Assembly: GCA_043746815.1 (NCBI GenBank)
Contig: JAYTQG010000253.1
Location: 1-6,259, forward strand
Origin: JAYTQG01 sp043746815
GTDB lineage: Bacteria > Actinomycetota > Thermoleophilia > Miltoncostaeales > Miltoncostaeaceae
Direction of reading: 5' to 3'
DNA length: 6,259 nt
Shown here: piece after piece, positions 1-5,595 of the stretch
Numbering within the stretch: position 1 is the first letter of the stretch
Layout: each line of letters starts with the position of its first letter
Notes under the pieces: generated by a model
What the model was told of the DNA's origin: nothing
The model's input: the letters and a program-made list of their open reading frames with translations, nothing else
Database searches by the model: none
Position numbers and translations under genes: made by a program

Positions 1-1
1 G

Positions 2-946
2 GTGTCAGCTAACCAGGTGCCACTGGGAAGCGCCGACATGGACGCGAGCTCCCGCGGTCTCGCGATTCGCCTCCGGGACGTTGCGAAGGCCTACGGCCAG
101 ATTCAGGCCGTTGACGGACTTGATCTGGACGTTCCCGTCGGCACCTGCGTGGGCCTCCTCGGCCCAAACGGGGCGGGGAAGAGCACCACCATGAAGATGC
201 TGACCGCGCAGGCCATCGCCGATCGCGGCGAGATCAATGTCCTTGGCTACACGCTGCCCGGACAGTCGAAAGCGGCGCGTGCGGAGATGGGTGTCGTCCC
301 TCAGCTGGACAACTTGGACACGACCCTCACCGTCCGCCAGAACCTGGTGGTCTTCACGCACCTCTACCGGATCCCCCGCGCGGAACGTAAGGACGCCATC
401 GCGCGGGCGCTCGACATCGCGAAGCTGTCCGATCGCGGCGATACACGTGTCGACAAGTTGTCCGGGGGTATGCGGCGGCGCCTGCTGATCGCACGCGCCC
501 TGGTGCACCAGCCGCGTCTGATTCTGATGGACGAGCCCACCGTGGGGCTGGACCCGCAGGTGCGCCAGGAGCTCTGGTCGCTGATCGACAACCTGCGCGC
601 GGAGGGCATCTCAATCCTGATGTCGACCCACTACATCGAAGAGGCCGAGCGCCTTGCCGACACGGTCACGATCATGTCCCACGGGCGTGTGGTGGCCAGC
701 GGACCGCCGGCCGAGCTGGTGGCCGAGCACGCCGGACGCGAGGCGATCGAGGTGTATGGATCGCCAACAAAGCTCGCCGAGGTGGAGGCCGCCGCCCTCG
801 CCTCAGGTCTTCGAACCCGACGAACCGGCACATCAGTCGCACTGCTGGGTTTGGAACGGGCGACCGGCCCGGTGCCCGAGGGCGAGCGCCGCCCCACAAA
901 TCTTGAGGACACCTTCGTCCTCTTGACCGGCGAGGAGATCGGATGA
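2..946 (+). CDS. ABC-2 type exporter ATP-binding protein (DrrA/NodI-like)
   Basis: This is the ATPase subunit of an ABC exporter, which hydrolyses ATP on the cytoplasmic face to drive the permease encoded next. All nucleotide-binding motifs are visible in the 314-residue product: Walker A GPNGAGKST (54-62), Q-loop Gln101, signature LSGGM (153-157), Walker B LILMDEP (173-179), D-loop GLDP (182-185) and switch His210. The C-terminal tail ends NLEDTFVLLTG, as is usual in the DrrA/NodI branch (drug, polyketide or lipo-oligosaccharide export). The start is uncertain. GTG at 2 is at the window edge, and an in-frame ATG at 38 would remove 12 residues without touching the domain, which begins near residue 21. 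The true start could also lie upstream of the window. The stop overlaps the permease start by 4 bases (ATGA), so the two are probably co-translated. The substrate cannot be read from the sequence. Confidence 0.93.
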   Translation: MSANQVPLGSADMDASSRGLAIRLRDVAKAYGQIQAVDGLDLDVPVGTCVGLLGPNGAGKSTTMKMLTAQAIADRGEINVLGYTLPGQSKAARAEMGVVPQLDNLDTTLTVRQNLVVFTHLYRIPRAERKDAIARALDIAKLSDRGDTRVDKLSGGMRRRLLIARALVHQPRLILMDEPTVGLDPQVRQELWSLIDNLRAEGISILMSTHYIEEAERLADTVTIMSHGRVVASGPPAELVAEHAGREAIEVYGSPTKLAEVEAAALASGLRTRRTGTSVALLGLERATGPVPEGERRPTNLEDTFVLLTGEEIG

Positions 947-1728
947 GCACCGAGAAGCGCATCGGCCGCCTGGAGCGCTCGGCACTGTCGGGGGTGCTGG
1001 TGCGCGAGATCATCAACTTCACCTCGCACTGGCGCTCGACGGTCTTCTCGTCAACGGTCGAGCCGACGATCTACCTCTTGGCCTTCGGCTTCGGAATCGG
1101 TGCGCTGGTTAAGGACGTCCAGGGCTTCAGCTATGTCCAGTACGTCGGCACCGGCACCGTGGCCACCGCGATCATGTTCGCGTCCGTCTTCGCGGCGATG
1201 TTTGGGACGTTCATCAAGCGTGAGTTCCAACGAACGTACGACGCAATGCTGGCCGCGCCCGTGGACAGCGAAGAGCTCGTCACCGGTGAGGTCCTGTGGA
1301 TTGCGCTGCGCGCCTCGGTGTTCGGTTGCGCGCCGCTGCTCGTGGCGATGCTCTTTGGCCTGAGTCCCAGTTGGGGAATGTTGACGGTCCCCGGGATCGC
1401 CTTCGTGACCGGCTTTGGCTGGGCATCGTTTGGCGTCCTGGTCTCGGCGGTGTTGAAGTCCATCGACCACTTTTCGTACGTGACCTCAACAATTGTTACA
1501 CCGGTGATGTTGGTGGCGGGAACGTACTTCCCGCTGTCAGGCTTGCCCCGCTGGGCCGAGATTGCGGGCCACTTCAACCCCCTCTTTCACTGCGTGCAAC
1601 TCGTGCGTCACGCGGCCTTCGGGTGGTACCCCCAGGCGGACCTCATCCACCTGGGCGCCCTCCTGGTCTTCGGCCTCATCATGTGGCGCCTGGCGATCTG
1701 GCGAACCCAGGTCCGGCTCGTGAGCTAG
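943..1728 (+). CDS. ABC-2 type transport permease (DrrB/NodJ-like)
   Basis: This is the membrane subunit of the exporter whose ATPase lies immediately upstream. The 261-residue product has about six hydrophobic segments (near residues 38-56, 66-90, 118-139, 147-170, 178-196 and 234-252). It carries the ABC-2 family hallmark GTYFPLSGLP (193-202) before the last helix, and the length is normal for the family. A basic amphipathic N-terminus precedes the first helix, consistent with the cytoplasmic coupling region of this fold. The ATG overlaps the upstream TGA, and a GAGGAG Shine-Dalgarno at 932-937 supports this start. Working as a homodimer with two ATPases is inferred from the family. The exported substrate is unknown; family members move drugs, polyketides, glycolipids or wall polymers. 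No regulator gene lies next to the pair inside the window. Confidence 0.93.
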   Translation: MSTEKRIGRLERSALSGVLVREIINFTSHWRSTVFSSTVEPTIYLLAFGFGIGALVKDVQGFSYVQYVGTGTVATAIMFASVFAAMFGTFIKREFQRTYDAMLAAPVDSEELVTGEVLWIALRASVFGCAPLLVAMLFGLSPSWGMLTVPGIAFVTGFGWASFGVLVSAVLKSIDHFSYVTSTIVTPVMLVAGTYFPLSGLPRWAEIAGHFNPLFHCVQLVRHAAFGWYPQADLIHLGALLVFGLIMWRLAIWRTQVRLVS

Positions 1729-1736
1729 AAACGTTT

Positions 1737-1764
1737 GGGCGACTCAAGAGCGTTCAGTCGGCCC
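1737..1764 (+). terminator. Possible terminator after the ABC exporter operon
   Basis: Nine bases after the permease stop codon, GGGCGACT (1737-1744) pairs with AGTCGgCCC (1756-1764), giving an 8-bp stem with one bulged G and an 11-base loop. No T-run follows, so it would be a non-canonical intrinsic terminator or an mRNA-stabilising hairpin. The position fits the end of the operon. Confidence 0.4.
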
Positions 1765-1878
1765 CGAACTCGAAGTCCAGCGTTCCCAGGTTCGGGTGGT
1801 CAACCCAACAGACGCGCCGCCCTCAGACGGTCGCGCCGCTCTGTGCCAGCGGTCACCTTCTGCGAGCCAGTGGTGGGT

Positions 1879-1937
1879 GATGCCCGAGGCCAAGTAGCCC
1901 ACCATCGACTCCAGCGCTTCCTTCGCGGTGTCCATCA
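1879..1937 (-). pseudogene. Short fabI-like relic
   Basis: Read on the minus strand, this stretch encodes MDTAKEALESMVGYLASG, close to MGVAKAALESMVRYLAWD of the fabI product in this same window. By hand alignment the core 1887-1937 matches 3926-3976 at 42 of 51 bases without gaps, including a 12-base exact run, and in the same reading frame. It spans the position of the catalytic Lys and the following helix. The catalytic Tyr is not conserved, and similarity stops abruptly on both sides. It is best read as a remnant of a second FabI or related SDR gene, with a small chance of fortuitous resemblance. The surrounding 94-codon open frame shows no other SDR feature, so an active protein is unlikely. 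Confidence 0.45.
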
Positions 1938-2033
1938 GCGCGTTGGAGGAAGCGGTCCGGTGGGTCGCCCTTGTGTGGCGAAAAGACGAGCCGCGGGGCC
2001 GCGAAACGCCTAGTCGACATAGCGCCAAATGGC

Positions 2034-2046
2034 TAGGCTCACTCGA
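2034..2046 (+). promoter_or_regulatory. Orphan leaderless-type promoter box
   Basis: TAGGCT (2034-2039) is followed by six bases and then ATG at 2046. This is the same arrangement, with the same hexamer, seen before the antitoxin gene at 2203. No good -35 is visible. It would start transcription at or next to the A of the ATG. Confidence 0.3.
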
Positions 2047-2096
2047 TGGACAGATATCGTCCGCGGTCAGCGGACCGCGCTATCGCGGAAGACTAA
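2046..2096 (+). CDS. Possible 16-residue leaderless micro-ORF
   Basis: An ATG at the expected transcription start of the box at 2034-2039 opens a short frame encoding MDRYRPRSADRAIAED, then TAA at 2094-2096. The peptide is highly charged and matches nothing I recognise. There is no Shine-Dalgarno, so translation would depend on leaderless initiation. A hairpin (2099-2113) begins two bases after the stop. It could be a real micro-gene, a leader peptide, or the first codons of a deleted gene. Coding status is unproven. Confidence 0.2.
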   Translation: MDRYRPRSADRAIAED

Positions 2097-2113
2097 CCCC
2101 GCCTAAGGGGCGG
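2059..2113. repeat. Cluster of three small inverted repeats
   Basis: Three hairpins follow each other closely: GTCCGC-ggtca-GCGGAC (2059-2075), CCGCG-ctat-CGCGG (2075-2088) and CCGCC-taagg-GGCGG (2099-2113). The first two share base 2075. None has a T-run. They lie inside and just after the 16-codon ORF, and could form a compact RNA structure or act as an attenuator/terminator upstream of the antitoxin gene at 2203. Confidence 0.35.
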
Positions 2114-2190
2114 CCCTCGGCCTCTGTCGAAAACACGTCGCACGGCGGACTCGGTTTGCGGCGAAGGGATCTCTGAGCGCGACTTGGCAA

Positions 2191-2208
2191 TAGGCTCTCG
2201 ATATGAGA
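2191..2208 (+). promoter_or_regulatory. Leaderless promoter and possible operator of the first antitoxin
   Basis: TAGGCT (2191-2196) lies six bases upstream of the ATG at 2203, matching the TANNNT spacing of leaderless genes. There is no Shine-Dalgarno. A 13-base palindrome, TCTCGATATGAGA (2196-2208), covers the start codon and could be an antitoxin binding site, since Phd-type antitoxins usually repress their own promoters. No convincing -35 is seen. Confidence 0.45.
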
Positions 2209-2454
2209 AGGGTGGACGCAACAGAGGCATCTCGTTCGTTCAGTGCGTTGCTCGACGACGTCGAACGTGGCGAGACCGTCGCGATCACCCGCGAAGGTCG
2301 CCGTGTTGCCGTCATCGAACCGATCAATGCTGTCAACGCTGCCGAGGTCATTGCGCTGCTGGTGGGATCCAGATGTGACGATGGCTTCGCCGCAGATGCG
2401 AGTCTGAGCCGCGATGCCATGACGCTCGAGACGCCCAGGTGGCCGGACGACTGA
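2203..2454 (+). CDS. Type II antitoxin, Phd/YefM family (orphaned)
   Basis: This 83-residue protein has the Phd/YefM N-terminal domain: VDATEASRSFSALLDDVERG (4-23), then ETVAITREGRRVAVIEP (24-40). The family dimerises through this part and binds DNA. The acidic C-terminal tail ending PRWPDD is the kind that wraps around a toxin. Such antitoxins neutralise a cognate toxin, here expected to be a PIN-domain RNase, and autorepress the operon. Length and start are typical for the family. The partner gene that should follow, overlapping from 2439, survives only as a dozen codons, so the antitoxin looks orphaned. It might still bind DNA, or cross-neutralise the intact toxin downstream, but that is speculation. 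The gene itself shows no frameshift or stop. Confidence 0.85.
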   Translation: MRRVDATEASRSFSALLDDVERGETVAITREGRRVAVIEPINAVNAAEVIALLVGSRCDDGFAADASLSRDAMTLETPRWPDD

Positions 2455-2474
2455 TCATCGACGCGGACTCAGTT
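2439..2474 (+). pseudogene. Truncated PIN-domain (VapC-like) toxin remnant
   Basis: A GTG at 2439, overlapping the antitoxin end by 16 bases as is normal for TA operons, opens VAGRLIIDADSV. This matches the first beta strand of PIN-domain toxins, with Asp8 as the first metal-binding acid. After about residue 12 the resemblance to PIN stops. No Glu, NDxxIAA-type or final TxD motif appears in any + frame up to about 2600. The frame itself stays open and runs on into the next antitoxin gene, but the intervening residues are unlike PIN. A deletion of the toxin body, leaving the overlap region, is the simplest explanation. Confidence 0.6.
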
Positions 2475-2829
2475 TCGTCGGTTCCCAGCGCGAAATCCGA
2501 GGGGCCTCCGATCGATAACGTCTTGGCGCCGGAGGGGCCACCCCGAACCACCACCCAGTTTCATGGTAATCCGGAAATACCGACCCATTGCGCGATGAAT
2601 GTGTCACCCGTGCGCCAAACCAGGCTGGAACGCCTCAAGAAGTTCCATCAGTCGCTCGGCCTCCCAGGCGCGATTGCGCTGACGTTGGCAAATGGTGTGA
2701 GCACCCCGTGCGTCGACAAGTTGTTCGATGCCTTGGGCTGCCGCGGCCTGGCTTCGGTCAGTGCGAGCGGCCCGTCGGAGTTCCTTTCGTCGTCGCCGGC
2801 CGGCGAACGGCAGGCTCAAGCAAACACAC
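2475..2829. other. Intergenic region between the two TA modules
   Basis: About 355 bases with no gene I can support. Several frames remain open by chance, as is common at high G+C. The plus frame continuous with the downstream antitoxin and a minus frame (2604-2837, 77 codons ending ELLEAFQPGLAHG) both look vaguely protein-like but match no family I know. The region contains one copy of a short direct repeat (2613-2646). It may be the scar left by loss of the first toxin plus fragments of another gene. Confidence 0.5.
2613..2646 (+). repeat. Direct repeat, copy 1
   Basis: This begins with CGCCAAACCAGGC, identical to 3537-3549, followed by roughly 20 further bases that match copy 2 (3537-3571) imperfectly and with small gaps. 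The two copies flank the intact toxin-antitoxin module. A 13-base match alone is not far from chance in a window this size, so the relation rests on the weaker extension. Confidence 0.3.
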
Positions 2830-2856
2830 GTAGCCATATGTGCTACAGTCCGGGGG
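2830..2856 (+). promoter_or_regulatory. vapBC promoter with overlapping operator-like palindrome
   Basis: An extended -10, TGCTACAGT (2841-2849, hexamer TACAGT at 2844-2849), lies six bases before the GTG at 2856, so the transcript probably starts at the start codon. Overlapping it is the inverted repeat GTAGC-catatgt-GCTAC (2830-2846). Its right arm runs into the -10 box, a position where antitoxin binding would block RNA polymerase. This fits the autoregulation usual for type II TA operons. No clear -35 is present, as expected for an extended -10. Confidence 0.6.
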
Positions 2857-3119
2857 TGTCGCAGAACGTCAGCATCAGAGATCTCCGCAATGACGCGAGC
2901 GCTGTCGTCCGGCGTGTTGAGGCGGGCGAGACGCTCATCGTCACCGTCGACCGGCGGCCGGTCGCGACGTTGACTCCACTTTCGCGTAAGCGGATGTTCA
3001 TCCCAATGGCGGAGGTGGCGGGGGCGCTTCAGCGCCAGGCAGCCGATACCGGGTTGCTGGCGGACCTGCGCGACCTCATGCCCGGTACGACTGACGACCT
3101 CACGTTCGGCCGCGGTTGA
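2856..3119 (+). CDS. vapB: Type II antitoxin, Phd/YefM family (VapB-like)
   Basis: This 87-residue antitoxin pairs with the PIN toxin immediately downstream. The N-terminal DNA-binding/dimerisation domain reads VSQNVSIRDLRNDASAVVRR, then VEAGETLIVTVDRRPVATLTPL (about residues 20-41). The C-terminal half is rich in Leu, Asp and Gln and probably wraps the toxin. An upstream in-frame start at 2439 would give 226 residues, but GTG at 2856 is chosen for three reasons: the domain starts right there, family length is 80-90 residues, and a promoter lies at exactly leaderless distance. The stop overlaps the toxin start by 4 bases (TTGA). The symbol follows the toxin; by fold the protein is Phd-like. 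It is similar in kind to the antitoxin at 2203-2454 but clearly diverged, so this is not a recent tandem duplication. Confidence 0.88.
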   Translation: MSQNVSIRDLRNDASAVVRRVEAGETLIVTVDRRPVATLTPLSRKRMFIPMAEVAGALQRQAADTGLLADLRDLMPGTTDDLTFGRG

Positions 3120-3499
3120 GTCAGCGGCTCCTGCTGGACACGAGCGTGTTCGTTGCCCTGGAGTCCGGCCGCCGACTTGGCGAGATCTCCGGCGACGCAG
3201 CGGTGTCCGTCATCACCCTCGGAGAACTCCACGCTGGCGTGCTCGCGGCGGCCGACGTCGGCGACCGGGCGCAACGCTTGCGGACGCTCTCGTACGCCGA
3301 GGCCAACTACGAGGCGATTCCTGTTGATCACAACGTTGCCCGCGAGTGGGGTCGCATCGTGGTCAATGCGCGCGAACGGGACCGTCGGGCACCGGTCAAC
3401 GATGCATGGATTGCAGCCACCGCGGCCGTTCACGAACTGGTGGTCGTCACCCAGGACGGCGACTACGACGCATTCGACGTTCCCGTGTACTGGGTGTAG
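3116..3499 (+). CDS. vapC: PIN-domain ribonuclease toxin (VapC-like)
   Basis: This 127-residue protein is a complete PIN-domain toxin, a Mg2+/Mn2+-dependent endoribonuclease that arrests growth by cutting RNA (tRNA or rRNA in characterised VapCs) unless its antitoxin holds it. The acidic residues are all present: Asp8 in LLLDTSVFVALE, Glu37 in ITLGELHAGV, Asp96 in VNDAWIAATA, and Asp114/Asp116 in VTQDGDYDAF. Length is typical. The start is TTG within the TTGA overlap with the antitoxin stop. There is no Shine-Dalgarno, so translation is probably coupled to the antitoxin, which keeps the toxin in deficit. The RNA target cannot be inferred from sequence alone. Nothing suggests inactivation. Confidence 0.93.
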   Translation: MSQRLLLDTSVFVALESGRRLGEISGDAAVSVITLGELHAGVLAAADVGDRAQRLRTLSYAEANYEAIPVDHNVAREWGRIVVNARERDRRAPVNDAWIAATAAVHELVVVTQDGDYDAFDVPVYWV

Positions 3500-3519
3500 C
3501 ACCCGATCCCTAGATGCCG

Positions 3520-3535
3520 ACCGCGAGTCAGCGGT
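3520..3535 (+). terminator. Weak hairpin downstream of vapC
   Basis: ACCGC-gagtca-GCGGT forms a 5-bp stem twenty bases after the vapC stop. There is no T-run. It may contribute to termination together with the larger inverted repeat at 3581-3622. Confidence 0.25.
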
Positions 3536-3536
3536 A

Positions 3537-3571
3537 CGCCAAACCAGGCCTCGAACACCCTCACAAGCTTT
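3537..3571 (+). repeat. Direct repeat, copy 2
   Basis: This starts with CGCCAAACCAGGC, identical to 2613-2625. The next 20 or so bases resemble copy 1 with substitutions and single-base gaps. Together the copies bracket 2647-3536, which contains the intact TA pair and its promoter. Confidence 0.3.
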
Positions 3572-3580
3572 CGCGCGCCA

Positions 3581-3622
3581 GGCGCATATGAAAGGATGGC
3601 GCCAAAGTTTTCATATTGCGCC
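3581..3622. repeat. Nested inverted repeat between convergent vapC and fabI
   Basis: GGCGCATATGAAA (3581-3593) pairs with TTTCATATtGCGCC (3609-3622), giving a 13-bp stem with one bulged T. The 15-base loop itself contains the palindrome TGGCGCCA (3597-3604). The A+T-rich core stands out against the surroundings. Lying between two convergent genes, it could serve as a bidirectional terminator. It could also be a protein-binding site or the end of a lost mobile element. Confidence 0.5.
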
Positions 3623-3677
3623 ACTCAATGAACGGAACGTCCCCGGTCCCCGCGAGCGGCGGGTGACGCGGCTGGCG

Positions 3678-4454
<777 letters not shown>

Positions 4455-4505
4455 GGTGGTGTCCTCGGGTCAGTAGTCCGGTCTCGGTCACGCACGCTAC
4501 CAACC
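4455..4505 (-). promoter_or_regulatory. Putative fabI promoter and Shine-Dalgarno
   Basis: On the minus strand, TAGCGT (4499-4494) fits a -10 box and would give a leader of about 30 bases. A GAGGA ribosome site (4466-4462) lies seven bases before the TTG start. No strong -35 is seen. Unlike most single genes nearby, fabI thus appears to have a conventional leader. Confidence 0.35.
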
Positions 4506-4575
4506 AAGGCTATCCACGGCTTTCGGGGAGCCAAACCCCCGCCGACGGTCAGTGGTGGCGCAGGCTCGCCCAGGA

Positions 4576-4588
4576 TTGGATACCGCTA
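4576..4588 (+). promoter_or_regulatory. Possible leaderless promoter of the first exported-protein gene
   Basis: TTGGAT (4576-4581) sits six bases before the ATG at 4588, the same spacing as the other leaderless starts here, though the hexamer departs from TANNNT at its second base. An AGGA at 4572-4575 is twelve bases from the ATG, rather far for a Shine-Dalgarno, so a leadered start is not excluded. Confidence 0.3.
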
Positions 4589-5496
4589 TGACACCAACAC
4601 CATCACGCCGTGCCCGTGGTTTCGTTGTAGCGGGCACCGCCCTCACCGTCCTGTCCATCACCCCAACCGCGCTCGGTGCCAACAACAGCGGCGACGAATA
4701 TCCCGTCGCGTACTCCGTGACCTACAACTTGGATTTGGCCATGAAGGCGGATGGGCATGAGCAATGCTCAAACTTTTCCAGTGAGTCCGGCGACGTCGTC
4801 TACAGCACGCGGTTCGGACTGCCACCGGTCAAGAGCCCAAAGGCCGCCCGCGGAAAGTTCTTCGTCACCAACTACAGCAACGGTTCCACGGTTGTCTTCA
4901 ACCCCGTGGGCCGCTCGAAGAGCCCGATCGTGACAAGCGTCAACGTCAACGCCTACCAGTTTTACTCCACCCGCGACGCTGGCTGCCCCGACACAAAAGT
5001 CTTTCAGGACCTCAGCTCGCGCGTTCCATCAGCACCCCCCGTTTGTGGCGCCTACTCGTACCCGGCGACAACAGGGTTCGTCTCTCCACGCACCGGAACG
5101 AAGGGCTCGACGTTTGGGGTTAGCGTGGAGGCGACGACGCCGGGGACATTCGAGACCGCGGCCTGTACCCGCTTCTTCCCACCATCTGGGGTTTCCAACG
5201 CACCGGGGAACGTGTTTTCCACGGGCGGGTTCGCCGTCCAGATTCCGGGCGCCGCCCTCAAGAAACTCGCAAAGGGTGGGGCCGCTGCTCGACCGGTAGT
5301 CTCGCAGCGGCTCGCGATCGGCGGCGCCTGCGCAGCCCCCGCCCCTGAAGGAGGGGGGACCGCCGACCTTGACGTTAAAATCGAGCGTGGCAACAAGCCC
5401 GCCAGCGCCGTTATCACGTCATGCACCGTCGCTGGGAGCGTGACCGTTACGGTGAAGCGCGTTGGCCCCGTGAAGCATCAGGACTACGGCGGGTAG
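4588..5496 (+). CDS. Exported protein of unknown function with six cysteines
   Basis: I do not recognise a family. The 302-residue product has a clear signal peptide: a basic n-region (RRAR, 7-10), a hydrophobic core (about 11-29) and likely cleavage near ALGA (28-31). The mature part is rich in Ser, Thr, Gly, Val and Pro, with alternating beta-strand-like segments. It has six cysteines (60, 133, 153, 193, 248, 279), an even number compatible with three disulfides outside the membrane. No transmembrane helix or sorting motif is seen at the C-terminus (ends QDYGG), so it is probably secreted or loosely wall-associated. ATG at 4588 is preferred over an in-frame GTG at 4552, because the signal peptide begins here and a -10-like box precedes it. 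A strong hairpin follows the gene, so it is probably monocistronic. Confidence 0.8.
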   Translation: MTPTPSRRARGFVVAGTALTVLSITPTALGANNSGDEYPVAYSVTYNLDLAMKADGHEQCSNFSSESGDVVYSTRFGLPPVKSPKAARGKFFVTNYSNGSTVVFNPVGRSKSPIVTSVNVNAYQFYSTRDAGCPDTKVFQDLSSRVPSAPPVCGAYSYPATTGFVSPRTGTKGSTFGVSVEATTPGTFETAACTRFFPPSGVSNAPGNVFSTGGFAVQIPGAALKKLAKGGAAARPVVSQRLAIGGACAAPAPEGGGTADLDVKIERGNKPASAVITSCTVAGSVTVTVKRVGPVKHQDYGG

Positions 5497-5505
5497 ATCG
5501 AAGGC

Positions 5506-5542
5506 TCGTGGGCGCACCGGCACCGTCTGGCTGCGCCCACGA
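5506..5542 (+). terminator. Strong hairpin terminator candidate
   Basis: TCGTGGGCGCA (5506-5516) pairs perfectly with TGCGCCCACGA (5532-5542) around a 15-base loop. It begins ten bases after the stop of the exported-protein gene. No T-run follows, as is frequent for terminator hairpins in high-GC actinobacteria. It separates this gene from the next one at 5595. Confidence 0.7.
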
Positions 5543-5582
5543 CGCCTACTCTCGGGGAGTAACGTAATTGTCCTCAAATCGT

Positions 5583-5595
5583 TAGGTTGACGCCA
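5583..5595 (+). promoter_or_regulatory. Leaderless promoter of the second exported-protein gene
   Basis: TAGGTT (5583-5588) is followed by six bases and ATG at 5595. No Shine-Dalgarno is present between 5575 and 5594, so leaderless initiation is the likely mode. The -35 region is not recognisable. Confidence 0.45.

Larger units (their letters stand above)
1729..2202. other. 474-base intergenic region without a convincing gene
   Basis: No reading frame here shows a recognisable complete protein. It holds a stem-loop just after the permease, a short minus-strand stretch similar to fabI (1879-1937), an orphan promoter-like box with a 16-codon ORF (2034-2096) and clustered hairpins (2059-2113). 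On the minus strand around 1755-1805, one short frame reads WVDHPNLGTLDFEFGAD before a stop. This vaguely recalls the C-terminal sensor domain of MmyB-type XRE regulators, but it is too short to assign. Overall it looks like decayed accessory DNA. Confidence 0.6.

Noticed and set aside
1755..1805. Minus-strand peptide WVDHPNLGTLDFEFGAD as the C-terminus of an MmyB-type XRE regulator
   Set aside because: Only about 17 residues resemble the family, and an in-frame stop lies just upstream. Too little to call.
2604..2837. Minus-strand 77-codon frame between the TA modules
   Set aside because: There is no family resemblance and no ribosome site, and its ATG lies inside the vapBC promoter/operator. 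It could be a gene fragment, but this cannot be supported.
2439..3119. One 226-residue protein made of a PIN-like N-terminus fused to a Phd antitoxin
   Set aside because: The middle 125 residues look non-coding, the antitoxin domain begins at the GTG at 2856, and a promoter box sits at leaderless distance from that GTG. The open frame is probably chance at high G+C.
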